A stretch of DNA of 45,108 nt from Beijerinckiaceae bacterium (GTDB taxonomy: Bacteria > Pseudomonadota > Alphaproteobacteria > Rhizobiales > Beijerinckiaceae). A model generated the notes under the pieces. The model ran no database searches and was not told the origin of the DNA. It worked only from the letters and a program-made list of their open reading frames with translations. Below are positions 1-8,589 of this stretch, piece after piece (the stretch's first letter is position 1; every line of letters begins with the position of its first letter). The position numbers and the translations under genes were made by a program. Location: NCBI GenBank assembly GCA_004298435.1, contig SCSF01000129.1, positions 1 to 45,108 on the forward strand, given 5' to 3'.

Positions 1-1
1 T

Positions 2-1087
2 TGGGTCGTGCTCTGCGATACGAATGGCGGAACCCTGCCGCATGAGATCGAGGCAATCGTCAAGGACGTCACGCAACATATTCCCGGCGATCATCTCGGC
101 GTTCATATGCACAATGATACGGAGAACGCCGTCGCCAACTCGCTTGCGGCGATCCGCGCCGGTGTACGGCATGTGCAGGGCACATTGAATGGCCTTGGAG
201 AGCGTTGCGGCAACGCCAATCTGGTTTCGCTCATCCCGACGCTTCTGCTGAAGCCCGACTACGCGAAGCATTACGAGATTTCGGTCACGCCCGCGCAGCT
301 TGCAAATCTTACCAAGGTCAGCCGCACGCTCGACGAGCTTCTGAATCGCGCGCCGAACCGGCATCAGCCCTATGTCGGCGCGTCGGCCTTTGCGACTAAA
401 GCGGGGATCCATGCCTCAGCGCTGATGAAGGATCCCGCAACCTACGAACACGTCGCGCCGGAAAGCGTCGGCAATAAGCGCCGGCTTCTCGTGTCTGACC
501 AGGCCGGTAAATCGAACATACTGGCGGAGCTCGAACGGCTGGGCGTCGAACTCAAGAAAGACGACCCGCGTCTCAACCTTCTGCTTGACGAGATCAAGGA
601 CAAGGAGGCGCAGGGCTATGCCTATGAAGGAGCCGAGGCCTCTTTCGAATTGCTCGCGCGCCGCAGCCTCGGCTCAGTACCGGAGTATTTCGATGTCGAG
701 GGATTTCGCGTCGATGTGCAGCGCCGCCACAATGCGAAGGGCGAACTCGTCAGCATGTCGGAGGCAATCGTCAAGTTGCGGATCGATTCGACGACGCTGA
801 TTTCGGCCGCTGAAGGCATCGGCCCGGTGAACGCGCTCGATCTCGCCTTGCGGAAGGACCTCGGCAAATATCAGCCCTACATCGCCGATCTCGAACTTGT
901 CGATTATCGCGTTCGCGTTTTCCAGGGCGGCACGGATGCCGTAACGCGCGTGCTGATCGAATTCCGCGAAGCCTCAGGCGATCACTGGTCGACCGTCGGC
1001 GTCTCCGCCAATCTGATCGACGCCTCGTTTCAGGCTTTGATCGATGCGATCACCTACAAGCTCCTGAAATCGGGCGCGGTGAATTAG
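2..1087 (+). CDS. cimA: Citramalate synthase-type enzyme, 3' part only
   Basis: The gene is cut by the left edge, so about 361 C-terminal residues are visible and the true start lies outside. The frame is open from base 2 and reads WVVLCDTNGG, a conserved strand of the HMGL-like TIM barrel. The HMHNDTENAVANS stretch follows, with the HxH metal ligands of the 2-isopropylmalate/homocitrate/citramalate synthase family. The second half is a LeuA-type regulatory domain, with RVRVFQGGTDAVTRVLIEF near the C-terminus. The overall wording matches the citramalate-synthase branch, which condenses acetyl-CoA and pyruvate to (R)-citramalate for threonine-independent isoleucine synthesis; this is family knowledge, and substrate cannot be proved here. 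A 2-isopropylmalate synthase paralogue is the alternative. The TAG stop at 1085-1087 is also the first three bases of a dispersed repeat. Confidence 0.85.
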   Translation, partial: WVVLCDTNGGTLPHEIEAIVKDVTQHIPGDHLGVHMHNDTENAVANSLAAIRAGVRHVQGTLNGLGERCGNANLVSLIPTLLLKPDYAKHYEISVTPAQLANLTKVSRTLDELLNRAPNRHQPYVGASAFATKAGIHASALMKDPATYEHVAPESVGNKRRLLVSDQAGKSNILAELERLGVELKKDDPRLNLLLDEIKDKEAQGYAYEGAEASFELLARRSLGSVPEYFDVEGFRVDVQRRHNAKGELVSMSEAIVKLRIDSTTLISAAEGIGPVNALDLALRKDLGKYQPYIADLELVDYRVRVFQGGTDAVTRVLIEFREASGDHWSTVGVSANLIDASFQALIDAITYKLLKSGAVN

Positions 1088-1200
1088 AGCGTTTTCAAGC
1101 GAAGTGGCTTCCAGTTCGCGTGAAGAAAACGCGTCAAAGCTAAAAATGGCGCCGTCGGCGCTGCCTTATCGCTGCTGGAACCTGATCATTCGCACAGCGT
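1085..1200 (+). repeat. Dispersed TAGAGC repeat, copy A
   Basis: The first half (TAGAGCGTTTTCAAGCGAAG, then GTGGCTTCC, GTTCGCGTGAAG, AAAACGCGTCAAA) matches copies at about 6742, 17632 (reverse), 29820 (reverse) and 41425. It contains the inverted arms GCGTTTTC / GAAAACGC. The second half has drifted, so its far boundary is uncertain. The repeat begins exactly at the TAG stop codon of the preceding gene. Confidence 0.8.
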
Positions 1201-1239
1201 TTGGGCTGGAGTCGCCTTGCAGAAGGGGAAGGACTCATT

Positions 1240-1497
1240 ATGCGAATGATCAGCACTCTCGCCATTGCGTTCGCGCTTGTTGGCGGCGCGACAGCAGCTA
1301 TGGCGGATACGCCCGGCCCTGACTGGATGCCTGTCGAGGCGGTGACGCAGCAACTCAGGGATGCCGGCTATACCCGAATCATCCAAATTGAAGCGGACGA
1401 CGGACATTGGGAAGGCGAGGGAATCAAGGACGGCCGGAAGATGGAGTTCCGTGTCGATCCGAGAAGCGGGATGATCATTTACGAAGAACCGGACTGA
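1240..1497 (+). CDS. Small exported PepSY-like protein
   Basis: An 85-residue protein with an N-terminal signal peptide (basic MRM, hydrophobic core, cleavage probably after AMA at about residue 22). The mature part, about 60 residues, reads MPVEAVTQQLRDAGYTRI then IEADDGHWEGEGIKDG and MEFRVDPRSGMII, the layout of PepSY/PepSY_2 domains. Such domains are periplasmic and are thought to modulate proteases or bind ligands; the role here is unknown. The ATG at 1240 was chosen because GAAGGGGAAGG lies just upstream and the signal peptide starts there; an in-frame TTG at 1201 would add unneeded residues. The gene stands alone and is followed by a strong terminator. Confidence 0.75.
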   Translation: MRMISTLAIAFALVGGATAAMADTPGPDWMPVEAVTQQLRDAGYTRIIQIEADDGHWEGEGIKDGRKMEFRVDPRSGMIIYEEPD

Positions 1498-1510
1498 AAG
1501 CGATTAAGGA

Positions 1511-1547
1511 AAACGCCCGCCGAGGGGAGGAATCGGCGGGCGTTTTT
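1511..1547 (+). terminator. Rho-independent terminator
   Basis: A 13-base stem (AAACGCCCGCCGA pairing with TCGGCGGGCGTTT) with a short loop, followed by a T run, directly after the PepSY-like gene. The A tract on the other side means it could also work on the opposite strand. Confidence 0.85.
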
Positions 1548-1639
1548 CGCCAGCGAGCGGGGGGAGGAAACCACTCGCGGCAGCAAACAGGTTCTGAAAT
1601 CCCGGGCCTTCCAAGCGAGGACGTGTGCCCCGACAGCCG

Positions 1640-1870
1640 CGATCAATCAGCTTTATCTATTGATAATCGATTTTGCGCCGCACAAGGTAGCCCTGAAAGC
1701 GAAGGCCTAATATGCAATATTAGCATAGCTCGCCTTATTTCGATTGTTATTTCGGCAAAATCACGGCGAGCCTGAACTGAACCTAAACAGTATTTCGCTA
1801 TTGCACTATCGGTTTTATCTATTGAACTGCGGCATATTAGAACAATATGCGACTCTTTTGCATAGGTGCA
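1640..1870. other. AT-rich gene-free patch with inverted repeats
   Basis: About 230 bases clearly richer in A+T than their surroundings. It holds two short inverted repeats: CTAATAT-GCA-ATATTAG at 1707-1723 and GCATATT-N5-AATATGC at 1832-1850. A direct repeat TTTATCTATTGA occurs near 1653 and 1812. I see no convincing gene: one 80-codon minus-strand frame exists but has no ribosome site or recognisable sequence. It may be a relic of acquired DNA or a protein-binding region. Confidence 0.45.
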
Positions 1871-1915
1871 GCGCAGCAAAAACATCTCACGCGCTCGTCA
1901 CGCGCGGAGAGTAAT

Positions 1916-2075
1916 CCTTCCCCCGCCTGCGGGAGAAGGTGGCCGGCCATAGGGCGTTGCGAAGCGACGCCCGTCGCAAGCAACGGGCTATGGCCGGTCG
2001 GATGAGGGTTCACGCGACAAACGGGGCAAATCCCCCTGGCCCCTCACCTTACCTCTCCCCGCCCGCGGGGAGAGG
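1916..2075. repeat. Composite palindromic repeat
   Basis: Bounded by a GC hairpin on each side: CTTCCCCCGCCTGCGGGAG near 1917 and CCTCTCCCC-GCCC-GCGGGGAGAGG at 2052-2075. In between, CCGGCCATAG (1943-1952) pairs with CTATGGCCGG (1988-1997). This resembles the widespread CCCTCACC...CTCTCCCC intergenic repeats of alphaproteobacteria (from memory). The hairpin at 2052-2075 lies just beyond the uvrA stop and may help end its transcript. Confidence 0.7.
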
Positions 2076-2105
2076 AGCTGCCGGCGTCCGTCACAAGGAC
2101 CGCCC

Positions 2106-5100
2106 CTACTCCGCTGCTTCCTTGCGCTTGGAAGAGCGCCGGGCGAGCACTTCCTTCAGATAACGCCCCGTATGGCTCGCCTGCGTCTTGACGATAGCCT
2201 CGGGTGGTCCTTCGGCGACGATCTCTCCGCCGCCGCTGCCGCCTTCCGGTCCGAGATCGATGATCCAGTCCGCCGTCTTGATGACATCGAGATTATGCTC
2301 GATGACGATGACGCTATTTCCCGTCTCGACCAGTTGATGAAGCACTTCGAGCAGCTTGGCGACGTCGTGAAAATGCAGGCCCGTCGTCGGCTCATCGAGA
2401 ATGTAGAGCGTGCGGCCCGTCGCGCGGCGGGACAATTCCTTGGCGAGCTTCACCCGCTGCGCCTCACCGCCTGACAGAGTATTGGCCTGCTGCCCGACCT
2501 TGATATAGCCGAGGCCCACGCGCGAAAGCGTCTCCATCTTTTCGCGGATCGACGGCACGGCCTTGAAGAGCAAGGCCGCCTCCTCCACCGTCATGTCGAG
2601 CACATCGGCAATCGACTTGCCGCGATATTTCACCTCCAGCGTTTCGCGATCGTAGCGCTTGCCCTTGCAGACATCGCAAGTGACATAGACATCCGGCAGG
2701 AAGTGCATTTCGATCTTGATGACGCCATCGCCCTGGCAGGCCTCGCAACGCCCGCCCTTCACATTGAAGGAGAAGCGGCCCGGCAGATAGCCGCGCGCCT
2801 TCGCCTCGGGCAAAGCGGCAAACCATTCGCGGATCGGCGTGAAAGCGCCTGTATAAGTGGCCGGGTTCGAGCGCGGCGTGCGACCGATCGGCGATTGATC
2901 GATATCGATCACCTTATCGAGATGCTGGAGACCATCGATCTGCTTGTAGGGCGCGGCGTGCTCCAGCGCGCCATTGAGACGGCGCGCAACGGCGTTGTAG
3001 AGCGTATCGATGACAAGGGTCGATTTGCCGCCGCCTGAAACGCCGGTTACGCAGGTGAACAGCCCTAGTGGGAATTCGACCGACACATTCTTCAGATTAT
3101 TGCCGGATGCGCCAACAAGTTTGAGCTTGCGCGCGGGATCAACCTTTCGGCGCGCACGCGGCAGCGCCACTTCCATCGCCCCCGACAGATATTGCCCGGT
3201 CAACGAATTCGGATCGGCCATAATCTCCTGCGCCGTGCCTTGCGCGATGATCTCGCCGCCGTGGATGCCAGCCCCCGGCCCCACATCGACAACATGATCC
3301 GCGGCTAGCATCGCATCTTCGTCATGCTCGACGACAATGACGCTGTTGCCGAGATCGCGCAGCCGTTGCAGCGTCTGCAAAAGCCTGGCGTTGTCGCGTT
3401 GATGCAGGCCGATCGAGGGCTCGTCGAGAACATAAAGCACGCCCGAAAGCCCCGAGCCGATCTGCGAGGCGAGCCTGATGCGCTGGCTCTCTCCCCCGGA
3501 GAGCGTGCCGGAGGCACGCGCCAGCGTCAGATAATCAAGACCGACATCGATGAGAAAGCCGAGTCTGTCGCCGATTTCCTTCAGGATGCGCCTGGCGATC
3601 TCGTTGCGTTTTTCGTCGAGCTTTGCGGGCACCGCCGCAAACCAGTCGGCCGCTGCGCGCACCGACATTTCCGCGACTTCGCCGATATGAAGCCCGTCGA
3701 TCTTGACCGCCAGCGCCTCAGGCTTCAGCCGATAACCTTTGCACGCCGAGCACGGCGTCGCGGTCATATAGCGGCCGATCTCCTCGCGCGACCATTCGCT
3801 TTCGGTTTCGAGATAGCGCCGTTCGAGATTGGTGATGACGCCCTCGAAAGGCTTCTTCACGTCATAGGCGCGCAATCCGTCGTTGTAGGAGAAGCGCACG
3901 ACTTCGTCGCCGGAACCATAAAGCACGATTTCCTGCACATTGGCAGACAACGCCTCGAAGGGCGTATCGAGCCGGAATTTGAAATGCTTCGCAAGCGATT
4001 CGAGCGTCTGCAAATAATAAGGCGAGGTGGAGCGCGCCCAGGGTGCGATGGCGCCCTTGCGCAGGGTGAGCTTCGGATCCGGGACGATGAGCTCGGCATC
4101 GACGCGCGGCTCAGTGCCAAGGCCGCTGCAAACAGGGCAGGCGCCAAAAGGATTGTTGAAGGAGAAGAGCCGCGGCTCGATCTCGGGGATGGTGAAACCC
4201 GAAACGGGACAGGCAAATTTCGATGAGAAGATGATCTGCTTCGCCGCGCCCTTGGCATCCTTCTCGTCGGCGAATTCGATGATGGCGATGCCATCCGCCA
4301 GTTCCAGTGCCGTCTCGAAACTCTCCGCGAGCCGCGCCGCCATATCGGCGCGCACGACGAGGCGATCGACGACGACTTCGATGTCGTGCTTGATCTTTTT
4401 GTCGAGCGCCGGCGTCTCGCCGATCTCGTAGAATTGTCCGTCGATCTTCAGGCGCTGAAAGCCGCGCTTCATATAGTCGGCGATCTCTTTGCGATATTCG
4501 CCCTTGCGGCCGCGCACGACGGGCGCCAGCAGAAACAGCCGCGTGCGCTCCGGCAGAGCCAGTACGCGATCGACCATCTGCGAGACTGTCTGGCTCTCGA
4601 TCGGCAGGCCCGTCGCCGGCGAATAGGGAATGCCGGCGCGCGCGAACAGAAGCCGCATGTAATCGTAGATTTCGGTGACAGTGCCGACGGTGGAGCGCGG
4701 ATTCTTCGAAGTCGTCTTCTGCTCGATCGAAATCGCGGGCGAAAGCCCTTCGATCTGGTCCACGTCCGGCTTCTGCGTCATCTCCAGAAACTGCCGCGCA
4801 TAGGCCGAAAGCGATTCGACATAGCGGCGCTGGCCCTCGGCATAGATCGTATCGAAGGCGAGCGAGGATTTGCCGGAGCCCGAGAGGCCTGTGAAAACCA
4901 CCAGCTTGTCGCGCGGTATGGTGAGATCGACGTTTTTGAGATTGTGCTCGCGCGCGCCGCGCACAGCGATCACACGCCCCTCGATGTGGGGTGCCCGTTT
5001 CGTGGTCTCAGACGCCGCCGAAAAGAGCGTATCGAGTTGAGCTTTCGCTTCTTTCGACGTCCTGGCTTTCGCCGTCCTGGCCGTGGGTGTGGATTTGCGC

Positions 5101-5111
5101 GGTGATTTCAT
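2106..5111 (-). CDS. uvrA: Excinuclease ABC subunit A
   Basis: UvrA is the ATPase that finds DNA damage and loads UvrB in nucleotide excision repair. The 1001-residue product has both ABC modules: Walker [10 protein letters not shown] (about residue 75) and GVSGGGKST (about 690), ABC signatures [12 protein letters not shown] and [12 protein letters not shown], and Walker B strands followed by [11 protein letters not shown] and [11 protein letters not shown]. The zinc-binding cysteine pairs CPVCSGLG and CEACQGDG...CDVCKGKRY are present. It is about 60 residues longer than the usual 940 because of a basic N-terminal extension rich in K, R, S and T, which seems to be a lineage feature. A LexA-type box and a TTGACA hexamer lie about 230-270 bases upstream, so SOS control is likely. 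The usual neighbour ssb is nearby, but a radical SAM gene separates them. Confidence 0.98.
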   Translation of the reverse strand: MKSPRKSTPTARTAKARTSKEAKAQLDTLFSAASETTKRAPHIEGRVIAVRGAREHNLKNVDLTIPRDKLVVFTGLSGSGKSSLAFDTIYAEGQRRYVESLSAYARQFLEMTQKPDVDQIEGLSPAISIEQKTTSKNPRSTVGTVTEIYDYMRLLFARAGIPYSPATGLPIESQTVSQMVDRVLALPERTRLFLLAPVVRGRKGEYRKEIADYMKRGFQRLKIDGQFYEIGETPALDKKIKHDIEVVVDRLVVRADMAARLAESFETALELADGIAIIEFADEKDAKGAAKQIIFSSKFACPVSGFTIPEIEPRLFSFNNPFGACPVCSGLGTEPRVDAELIVPDPKLTLRKGAIAPWARSTSPYYLQTLESLAKHFKFRLDTPFEALSANVQEIVLYGSGDEVVRFSYNDGLRAYDVKKPFEGVITNLERRYLETESEWSREEIGRYMTATPCSACKGYRLKPEALAVKIDGLHIGEVAEMSVRAAADWFAAVPAKLDEKRNEIARRILKEIGDRLGFLIDVGLDYLTLARASGTLSGGESQRIRLASQIGSGLSGVLYVLDEPSIGLHQRDNARLLQTLQRLRDLGNSVIVVEHDEDAMLAADHVVDVGPGAGIHGGEIIAQGTAQEIMADPNSLTGQYLSGAMEVALPRARRKVDPARKLKLVGASGNNLKNVSVEFPLGLFTCVTGVSGGGKSTLVIDTLYNAVARRLNGALEHAAPYKQIDGLQHLDKVIDIDQSPIGRTPRSNPATYTGAFTPIREWFAALPEAKARGYLPGRFSFNVKGGRCEACQGDGVIKIEMHFLPDVYVTCDVCKGKRYDRETLEVKYRGKSIADVLDMTVEEAALLFKAVPSIREKMETLSRVGLGYIKVGQQANTLSGGEAQRVKLAKELSRRATGRTLYILDEPTTGLHFHDVAKLLEVLHQLVETGNSVIVIEHNLDVIKTADWIIDLGPEGGSGGGEIVAEGPPEAIVKTQASHTGRYLKEVLARRSSKRKEAAE

Positions 5112-5344
5112 GCTGTGATTTTATGGAGCCAAAGCTGAAAACTTGAAGAGCGGCAGAAAAGGCCCAGCCTCAGAACGCCAGCATGGCCCCTCGCCCGAAA
5201 TCAAACGAGCCTGCTTGCAGCGCCGCGCCGCTACCGGCCGCGTCCGCCTAGATAAGCGCTCCCGCAGAAAATTGCGACTTGCTTTAGATATAGCCTTCGC
5301 TTGGCGGCTATATTTTTGAAGGCTTGACGACTCGGTTCGTATTA

Positions 5345-5381
5345 GAACAGATAAGGAACGCAACGCCCCTTGGTTTGTCAA
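5345..5381 (-). promoter_or_regulatory. LexA (SOS) box and -35 hexamer of uvrA
   Basis: On the minus strand GTTCCTTATCTGTTC (5359 to 5345) fits the alphaproteobacterial LexA operator GTTC-N7-GTTC exactly. A TTGACA hexamer lies 16 bases further upstream (5381 to 5376); no good -10 hexamer is obvious. A second GTTC at 5335-5338 faces the GAAC at 5345-5348. The box lies 234 bases before the uvrA ATG, implying a long leader. An 8-base pattern like this is expected about once or twice by chance in 45 kb, so its position before uvrA is what carries weight. The rest of 5112-5480 shows no gene. Confidence 0.65.
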
Positions 5382-5480
5382 CGCGAATTAGAAATCCGAA
5401 GGCCATAGAAAGCGCCGCTCCGCTGGTTTCCGTTTTCGAAAACCGCTAGGCTCCCACTCGCCGTATGAGGGACTTTATTA

Positions 5481-6587
5481 ATGCGTTCGCCGCCCCGCTA
5501 TATCTTCATCGAAACCAACCGCCGCTGCAATCTCAAGTGCGAGCATTGTTCCTATTGGCACGAGAAGGACACCGACGCGGCCAATTACCTCTCGCTGCCC
5601 CGCAAGCTGGAGGTTCTCGGCGAATTCCATGAACTCAATCCGCGCGGCGCAATGGTGACCTGCGGCGGCGAGAGCATGCTCGATCTCGAAACCTATTTCG
5701 GCCTGATGCGCGAATGCCGCCGGCTGGGACTCACCGCTCTTTCAGTCGTCAACGGCACGCGCATCCAGACGCCGGAGATGGCGGACCGGATGATCGCCGA
5801 AGGGCCGCATGAAATATCGATCTCGCTCAACAGCCCGCGCCGCGAGGTGCATGACCGCACACGCGGCGTCAACGGCGCTTTCGACAAGGCCGTCAAGGCG
5901 CTGCGGCTGCTTCTGGAAGCGCGCGCGCGGCAACCCGGCTCGGCGAGCCGCATCTATGTGATGGGTCTCGTCTTCGATGAATCGTATCGCGATCTCGAAT
6001 TCTTCTACGACTTCGTCCTGAACGATATCGGCGCGGACCGGCTGAAACTCAATTCATTGCAGCCTTCGTTCGCGCAGCACGATCCGACCGATGCGTTCTT
6101 CCGCGATCATTCGAAGATCGATCCGGACGTGCTTTGTGACATCATCCGTCGCTGCGACACGCGCTTCAATCTCGGGCTGAATCCGATCTGGATCGAACAG
6201 GTGCGCATGTATTGGCAAAGTCTCGCCGATGCCAGAGACCTCGAACTCGGCTGGGGGTCCACGATGCGCACCAGCGTCCATATCTGCGATACCTACGAGC
6301 GCAACATCATGGTCGACAGCTACGGCCACGCCCGGCTTTGCTTCTCCGACGCTTTCGGAAAACTGAAGCTGGAGCGCAAAGGCGACCTCAAGCGCTTTTG
6401 GGAAGGGGCTGGGTCCATCAGGCAGGAAATGGCGTCCTGCAACCGCCCTTGCGGCATCAGCCACAGCGTCAGGCGCGTCAGCGCACGGCTGAACCCGGCG
6501 CGCCAGCCGCCGCAGCGCAGCGTTTTTGGCCGTGGCGCGGATTATCTTGTCGATCACTGGCCGCTGCGCCCGGTCTTCGAGCCCTGA
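5481..6587 (+). CDS. Radical SAM protein of unknown function
   Basis: A 368-residue radical SAM enzyme. The cluster motif CNLKCEHC (Cys16, Cys20, Cys23) binds the [4Fe-4S] cluster that cleaves S-adenosylmethionine. VTCGGE is the usual GGE motif for SAM binding, and ISLNSP fits a following barrel strand. The C-terminal part keeps further cysteines (HICDTYERN, RLCFSD, SCNRPCG), in a spacing like the SPASM/twitch auxiliary-cluster domain, which suggests a second iron-sulfur cluster. GAGG at 5467-5470 supports the ATG at 5481. No precursor peptide, transporter or partner enzyme is adjacent, so the substrate cannot be inferred. It sits alone between uvrA and ssb. The last 35 residues are Arg/Pro-rich and look weakly conserved. 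Confidence 0.88.
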   Translation: MRSPPRYIFIETNRRCNLKCEHCSYWHEKDTDAANYLSLPRKLEVLGEFHELNPRGAMVTCGGESMLDLETYFGLMRECRRLGLTALSVVNGTRIQTPEMADRMIAEGPHEISISLNSPRREVHDRTRGVNGAFDKAVKALRLLLEARARQPGSASRIYVMGLVFDESYRDLEFFYDFVLNDIGADRLKLNSLQPSFAQHDPTDAFFRDHSKIDPDVLCDIIRRCDTRFNLGLNPIWIEQVRMYWQSLADARDLELGWGSTMRTSVHICDTYERNIMVDSYGHARLCFSDAFGKLKLERKGDLKRFWEGAGSIRQEMASCNRPCGISHSVRRVSARLNPARQPPQRSVFGRGADYLVDHWPLRPVFEP

Positions 6588-6741
6588 CAATGAAACGCCG
6601 TCTGGCAGCACCGCTTGCCAAAAGGCCGGCGGCAGTTTAGAACAAAAACAGAACATCGCTTTCCGTGGAAAACCCCGGTCCGGATACCATTTGGAGTCCC
6701 CGGCGAAGGGCGACCGCCCTAAGGTCGCCGGCAAGAAGCGT

Positions 6742-6838
6742 TAGAGCGTTTTCAAGCGAAGTGGCTTTCGGTTCGCGTAAAGGAAACGCGTCAAAACATA
6801 AATGTAGAGCCGCTTGGTTCTGGTTCCGTCAGAGCCAA
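6742..6838 (+). repeat. Dispersed TAGAGC repeat, copy B
   Basis: TTAGAGCGTTTTCAAGCGAA, then GTGGCTTTCGGTTCGCGTAA and GGAAACGCGTCAAAACATAA, then GGTTCTGGTTCCGTCAGAGCC. It ends about 20 bases before the ssb start, so the ssb transcript may carry it in its leader, or the ssb promoter must lie within or before it. The 6588-6741 stretch between the radical SAM gene and this repeat shows nothing else. Confidence 0.8.
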
Positions 6839-6859
6839 ACAGCTCCAGAGGAGAGTGTC

Positions 6860-7369
6860 ATGGCGGGCAGCGTCAATAAAGTCATCCTCATCGGCAATCT
6901 GGGCCGCGACCCGGATGTCCGGCGGATGAATTCCGGTGATTCCGTCGTGAGTTTCAGCGTCGCGACGACGGAATCCTGGCGCGACAAGGCGACCGGCGAG
7001 CGCAAGGACCGCACCGAATGGCATAATGTCGTGATCTTCAACGAAAATCTCGGCAGGGTCGCGGAGCAGTATTGCAAGAAGGGCTCGAAGGTCTATCTCG
7101 AAGGCCAGTTGCAGACACGTGAATTCACCGACCGCGACGGCAATCAGCGCAAAACGACAGAGGTTGTGTTGCAGCGGTTCCGCGGCGAACTCACGCTGCT
7201 CGACAGCCGTGGCGGCGGCGGACGCGAGAGCGACGATCGCGATATGGAATCGTCCGGCAGCAGCAGCTTCGGCCGCTCATCGCCGATGGACCGCGGAGCG
7301 GACAAGCGGCCGGCAGCGGCGGGCTCCGGCCGCGCCGCTGACATCATCGACGACGATATTCCGTTCTGA
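6860..7369 (+). CDS. ssb: Single-stranded DNA-binding protein
   Basis: A 169-residue SSB, the tetrameric protein that coats single-stranded DNA in replication, repair and recombination. The OB fold occupies about residues 1-115: KVILIGNLGRDPDVR, FSVATTESWRDKATGE, TEWHNVVIF, GSKVYLEGQLQTR. A Gly/Ser-rich flexible linker follows, and the protein ends in the acidic tip DDDIPF, which recruits partner proteins. The ATG at 6860 is preceded by CAGAGGAGAG and gives the canonical MAGSVNKV start; in-frame codons upstream lie in repeat sequence. Unlike uvrA it has no GTTC-N7-GTTC box directly upstream. Confidence 0.97.
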   Translation: MAGSVNKVILIGNLGRDPDVRRMNSGDSVVSFSVATTESWRDKATGERKDRTEWHNVVIFNENLGRVAEQYCKKGSKVYLEGQLQTREFTDRDGNQRKTTEVVLQRFRGELTLLDSRGGGGRESDDRDMESSGSSSFGRSSPMDRGADKRPAAAGSGRAADIIDDDIPF

Positions 7370-7413
7370 GACCTGCTTGCTCTTTTACGACTTCGGAGAG
7401 CAGCGAGAGGCAG

Positions 7414-8370
7414 ATGCGGGAACAACGGCATACCAGACAGAGCCGGGTTGCGGGATGCGTGCTCGCGCTTTTGCTCTGCCTGATGCTGGCGGCGCCACTC
7501 AATGCGGCTGCCGAAACCGCACATTCGCTCGGGCAAGTGCCATCTCTCTTGAAGACACCCGAGAGCAAACAGGTTTTCAAGGAGCAGATGGAAGGCAAGC
7601 CGGCGCCTGACAAACTTGGCATTCATCTGCCCACCGGCCTCACCGCGCAGGAAATCACCTCGCTGCTCCTGCCGGCGGATGGCAAGACGCCAGCACCGCC
7701 TCTGAATACCGTCGGTGCGAAGCCCCTGCCCGGCGAAGCCAATCTTTATGTCGCGATCGTCTGTACCGGCGGAGACATTCCGACAAGCGCCGGGGACATG
7801 CACTGCAATCAATTTCCCGGCAGCGATGCCAAAGCGCCTCTCAAGGTGCGTCTTGGCCTGATCGAGGCGAAACCGGGTGAGGCGCCGAAACTCGCCGCGA
7901 AACCCGTCAGCGTCGATGGATCGGTCGACTGGAGCAGCACGGGATTGTCATCCGCGCCCGATGCACTCGACCAGACCGGGAGTAAAATCCATCCGCAGCA
8001 ATATGACGGTTTCGATCTGGCGCCGTACAGGATCAGCGCGTCTCAACGCGCCTTCGGCCTGCGCGGCGAATGGTTCGACGGCTATTCCGGTGGCATGGGG
8101 TCCTATAGCGCGCTCTATCTCTTTGCCGCCGTCGATGGTGCGCTGAAAATGGTGCTCGCCGTGCCGATGTCGTCTTACAAGGACATTGCGGGCGACTGGC
8201 ACAAGGACGGCACGCGAGATCACGACATCACGCAAGCCGCGCATGTTCTGATCGTCTCGAAACACAGCACGAACGGCCATTTCGATCTCGAACTCAGGAA
8301 CCGCACAGGACATTGGCGGCGGCTTTATCAATGGTCTGCAACGGCTGCCGCCTACCGGCCGGCGAAGTGA
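7414..8370 (+). CDS. Secreted protein of unknown function
   Basis: I do not recognise this 318-residue protein. A basic N-terminus (MREQRHTRQSR) is followed by a strong hydrophobic stretch and an alanine-rich cleavage region ending near residue 34, so export is likely. The mature part has two cysteines about 20 residues apart (IVCTGGD and MHCNQFP), which could form a disulfide, and no transmembrane segment. The C-terminal half has aromatic, beta-like segments (GLRGEWFDGYSGGMGSYSAL, WRRLYQWSA) that might form a globular sandwich domain. AGAGGCAG precedes the ATG. It lies between ssb and gyrA on the same strand, 44 bases after ssb; co-transcription with ssb is possible. Confidence 0.7.
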   Translation: MREQRHTRQSRVAGCVLALLLCLMLAAPLNAAAETAHSLGQVPSLLKTPESKQVFKEQMEGKPAPDKLGIHLPTGLTAQEITSLLLPADGKTPAPPLNTVGAKPLPGEANLYVAIVCTGGDIPTSAGDMHCNQFPGSDAKAPLKVRLGLIEAKPGEAPKLAAKPVSVDGSVDWSSTGLSSAPDALDQTGSKIHPQQYDGFDLAPYRISASQRAFGLRGEWFDGYSGGMGSYSALYLFAAVDGALKMVLAVPMSSYKDIAGDWHKDGTRDHDITQAAHVLIVSKHSTNGHFDLELRNRTGHWRRLYQWSATAAAYRPAK

Positions 8371-8449
8371 GACAATAACAAAACAGCATTCCGTTTTGGC
8401 CGCCGCAAAGCTCAAAAAGCCCGGCGTTTTTGCCGCTATTTCCAAACCC

Positions 8450-8477
8450 TTGTGCATAGCTTCAAACGTGCTAATAA
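8450..8477 (+). promoter_or_regulatory. Possible gyrA promoter
   Basis: TTGTGC (8450-8455), a 16-base spacer and TAATAA (8472-8477) would give a transcript start near 8484 and a leader of about 105 bases before gyrA. This rests on hexamer similarity only. Confidence 0.35.
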
Positions 8478-8589
8478 CAAGCTGAAATTATGAGCGTTTT
8501 TTCTTCCTGTTCGGACCGCTGAAACTGGCGTTTCGAGGCAACATCGCCTATATTACAGGTGATAATTCGCAAGTCTGGATTGATCCGCT

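Noticed and set aside
6054-6734. Minus-strand frame opposite the radical SAM gene
   Set aside because: Antisense to a gene with a clear cluster motif; no support.
8371-8460. AAAAAGCCCGGCGTTTTT near 8415 as a terminator
   Set aside because: It looks like a hairpin but the arms do not pair (AAAAAGC versus AAAAACG), so I left it out.
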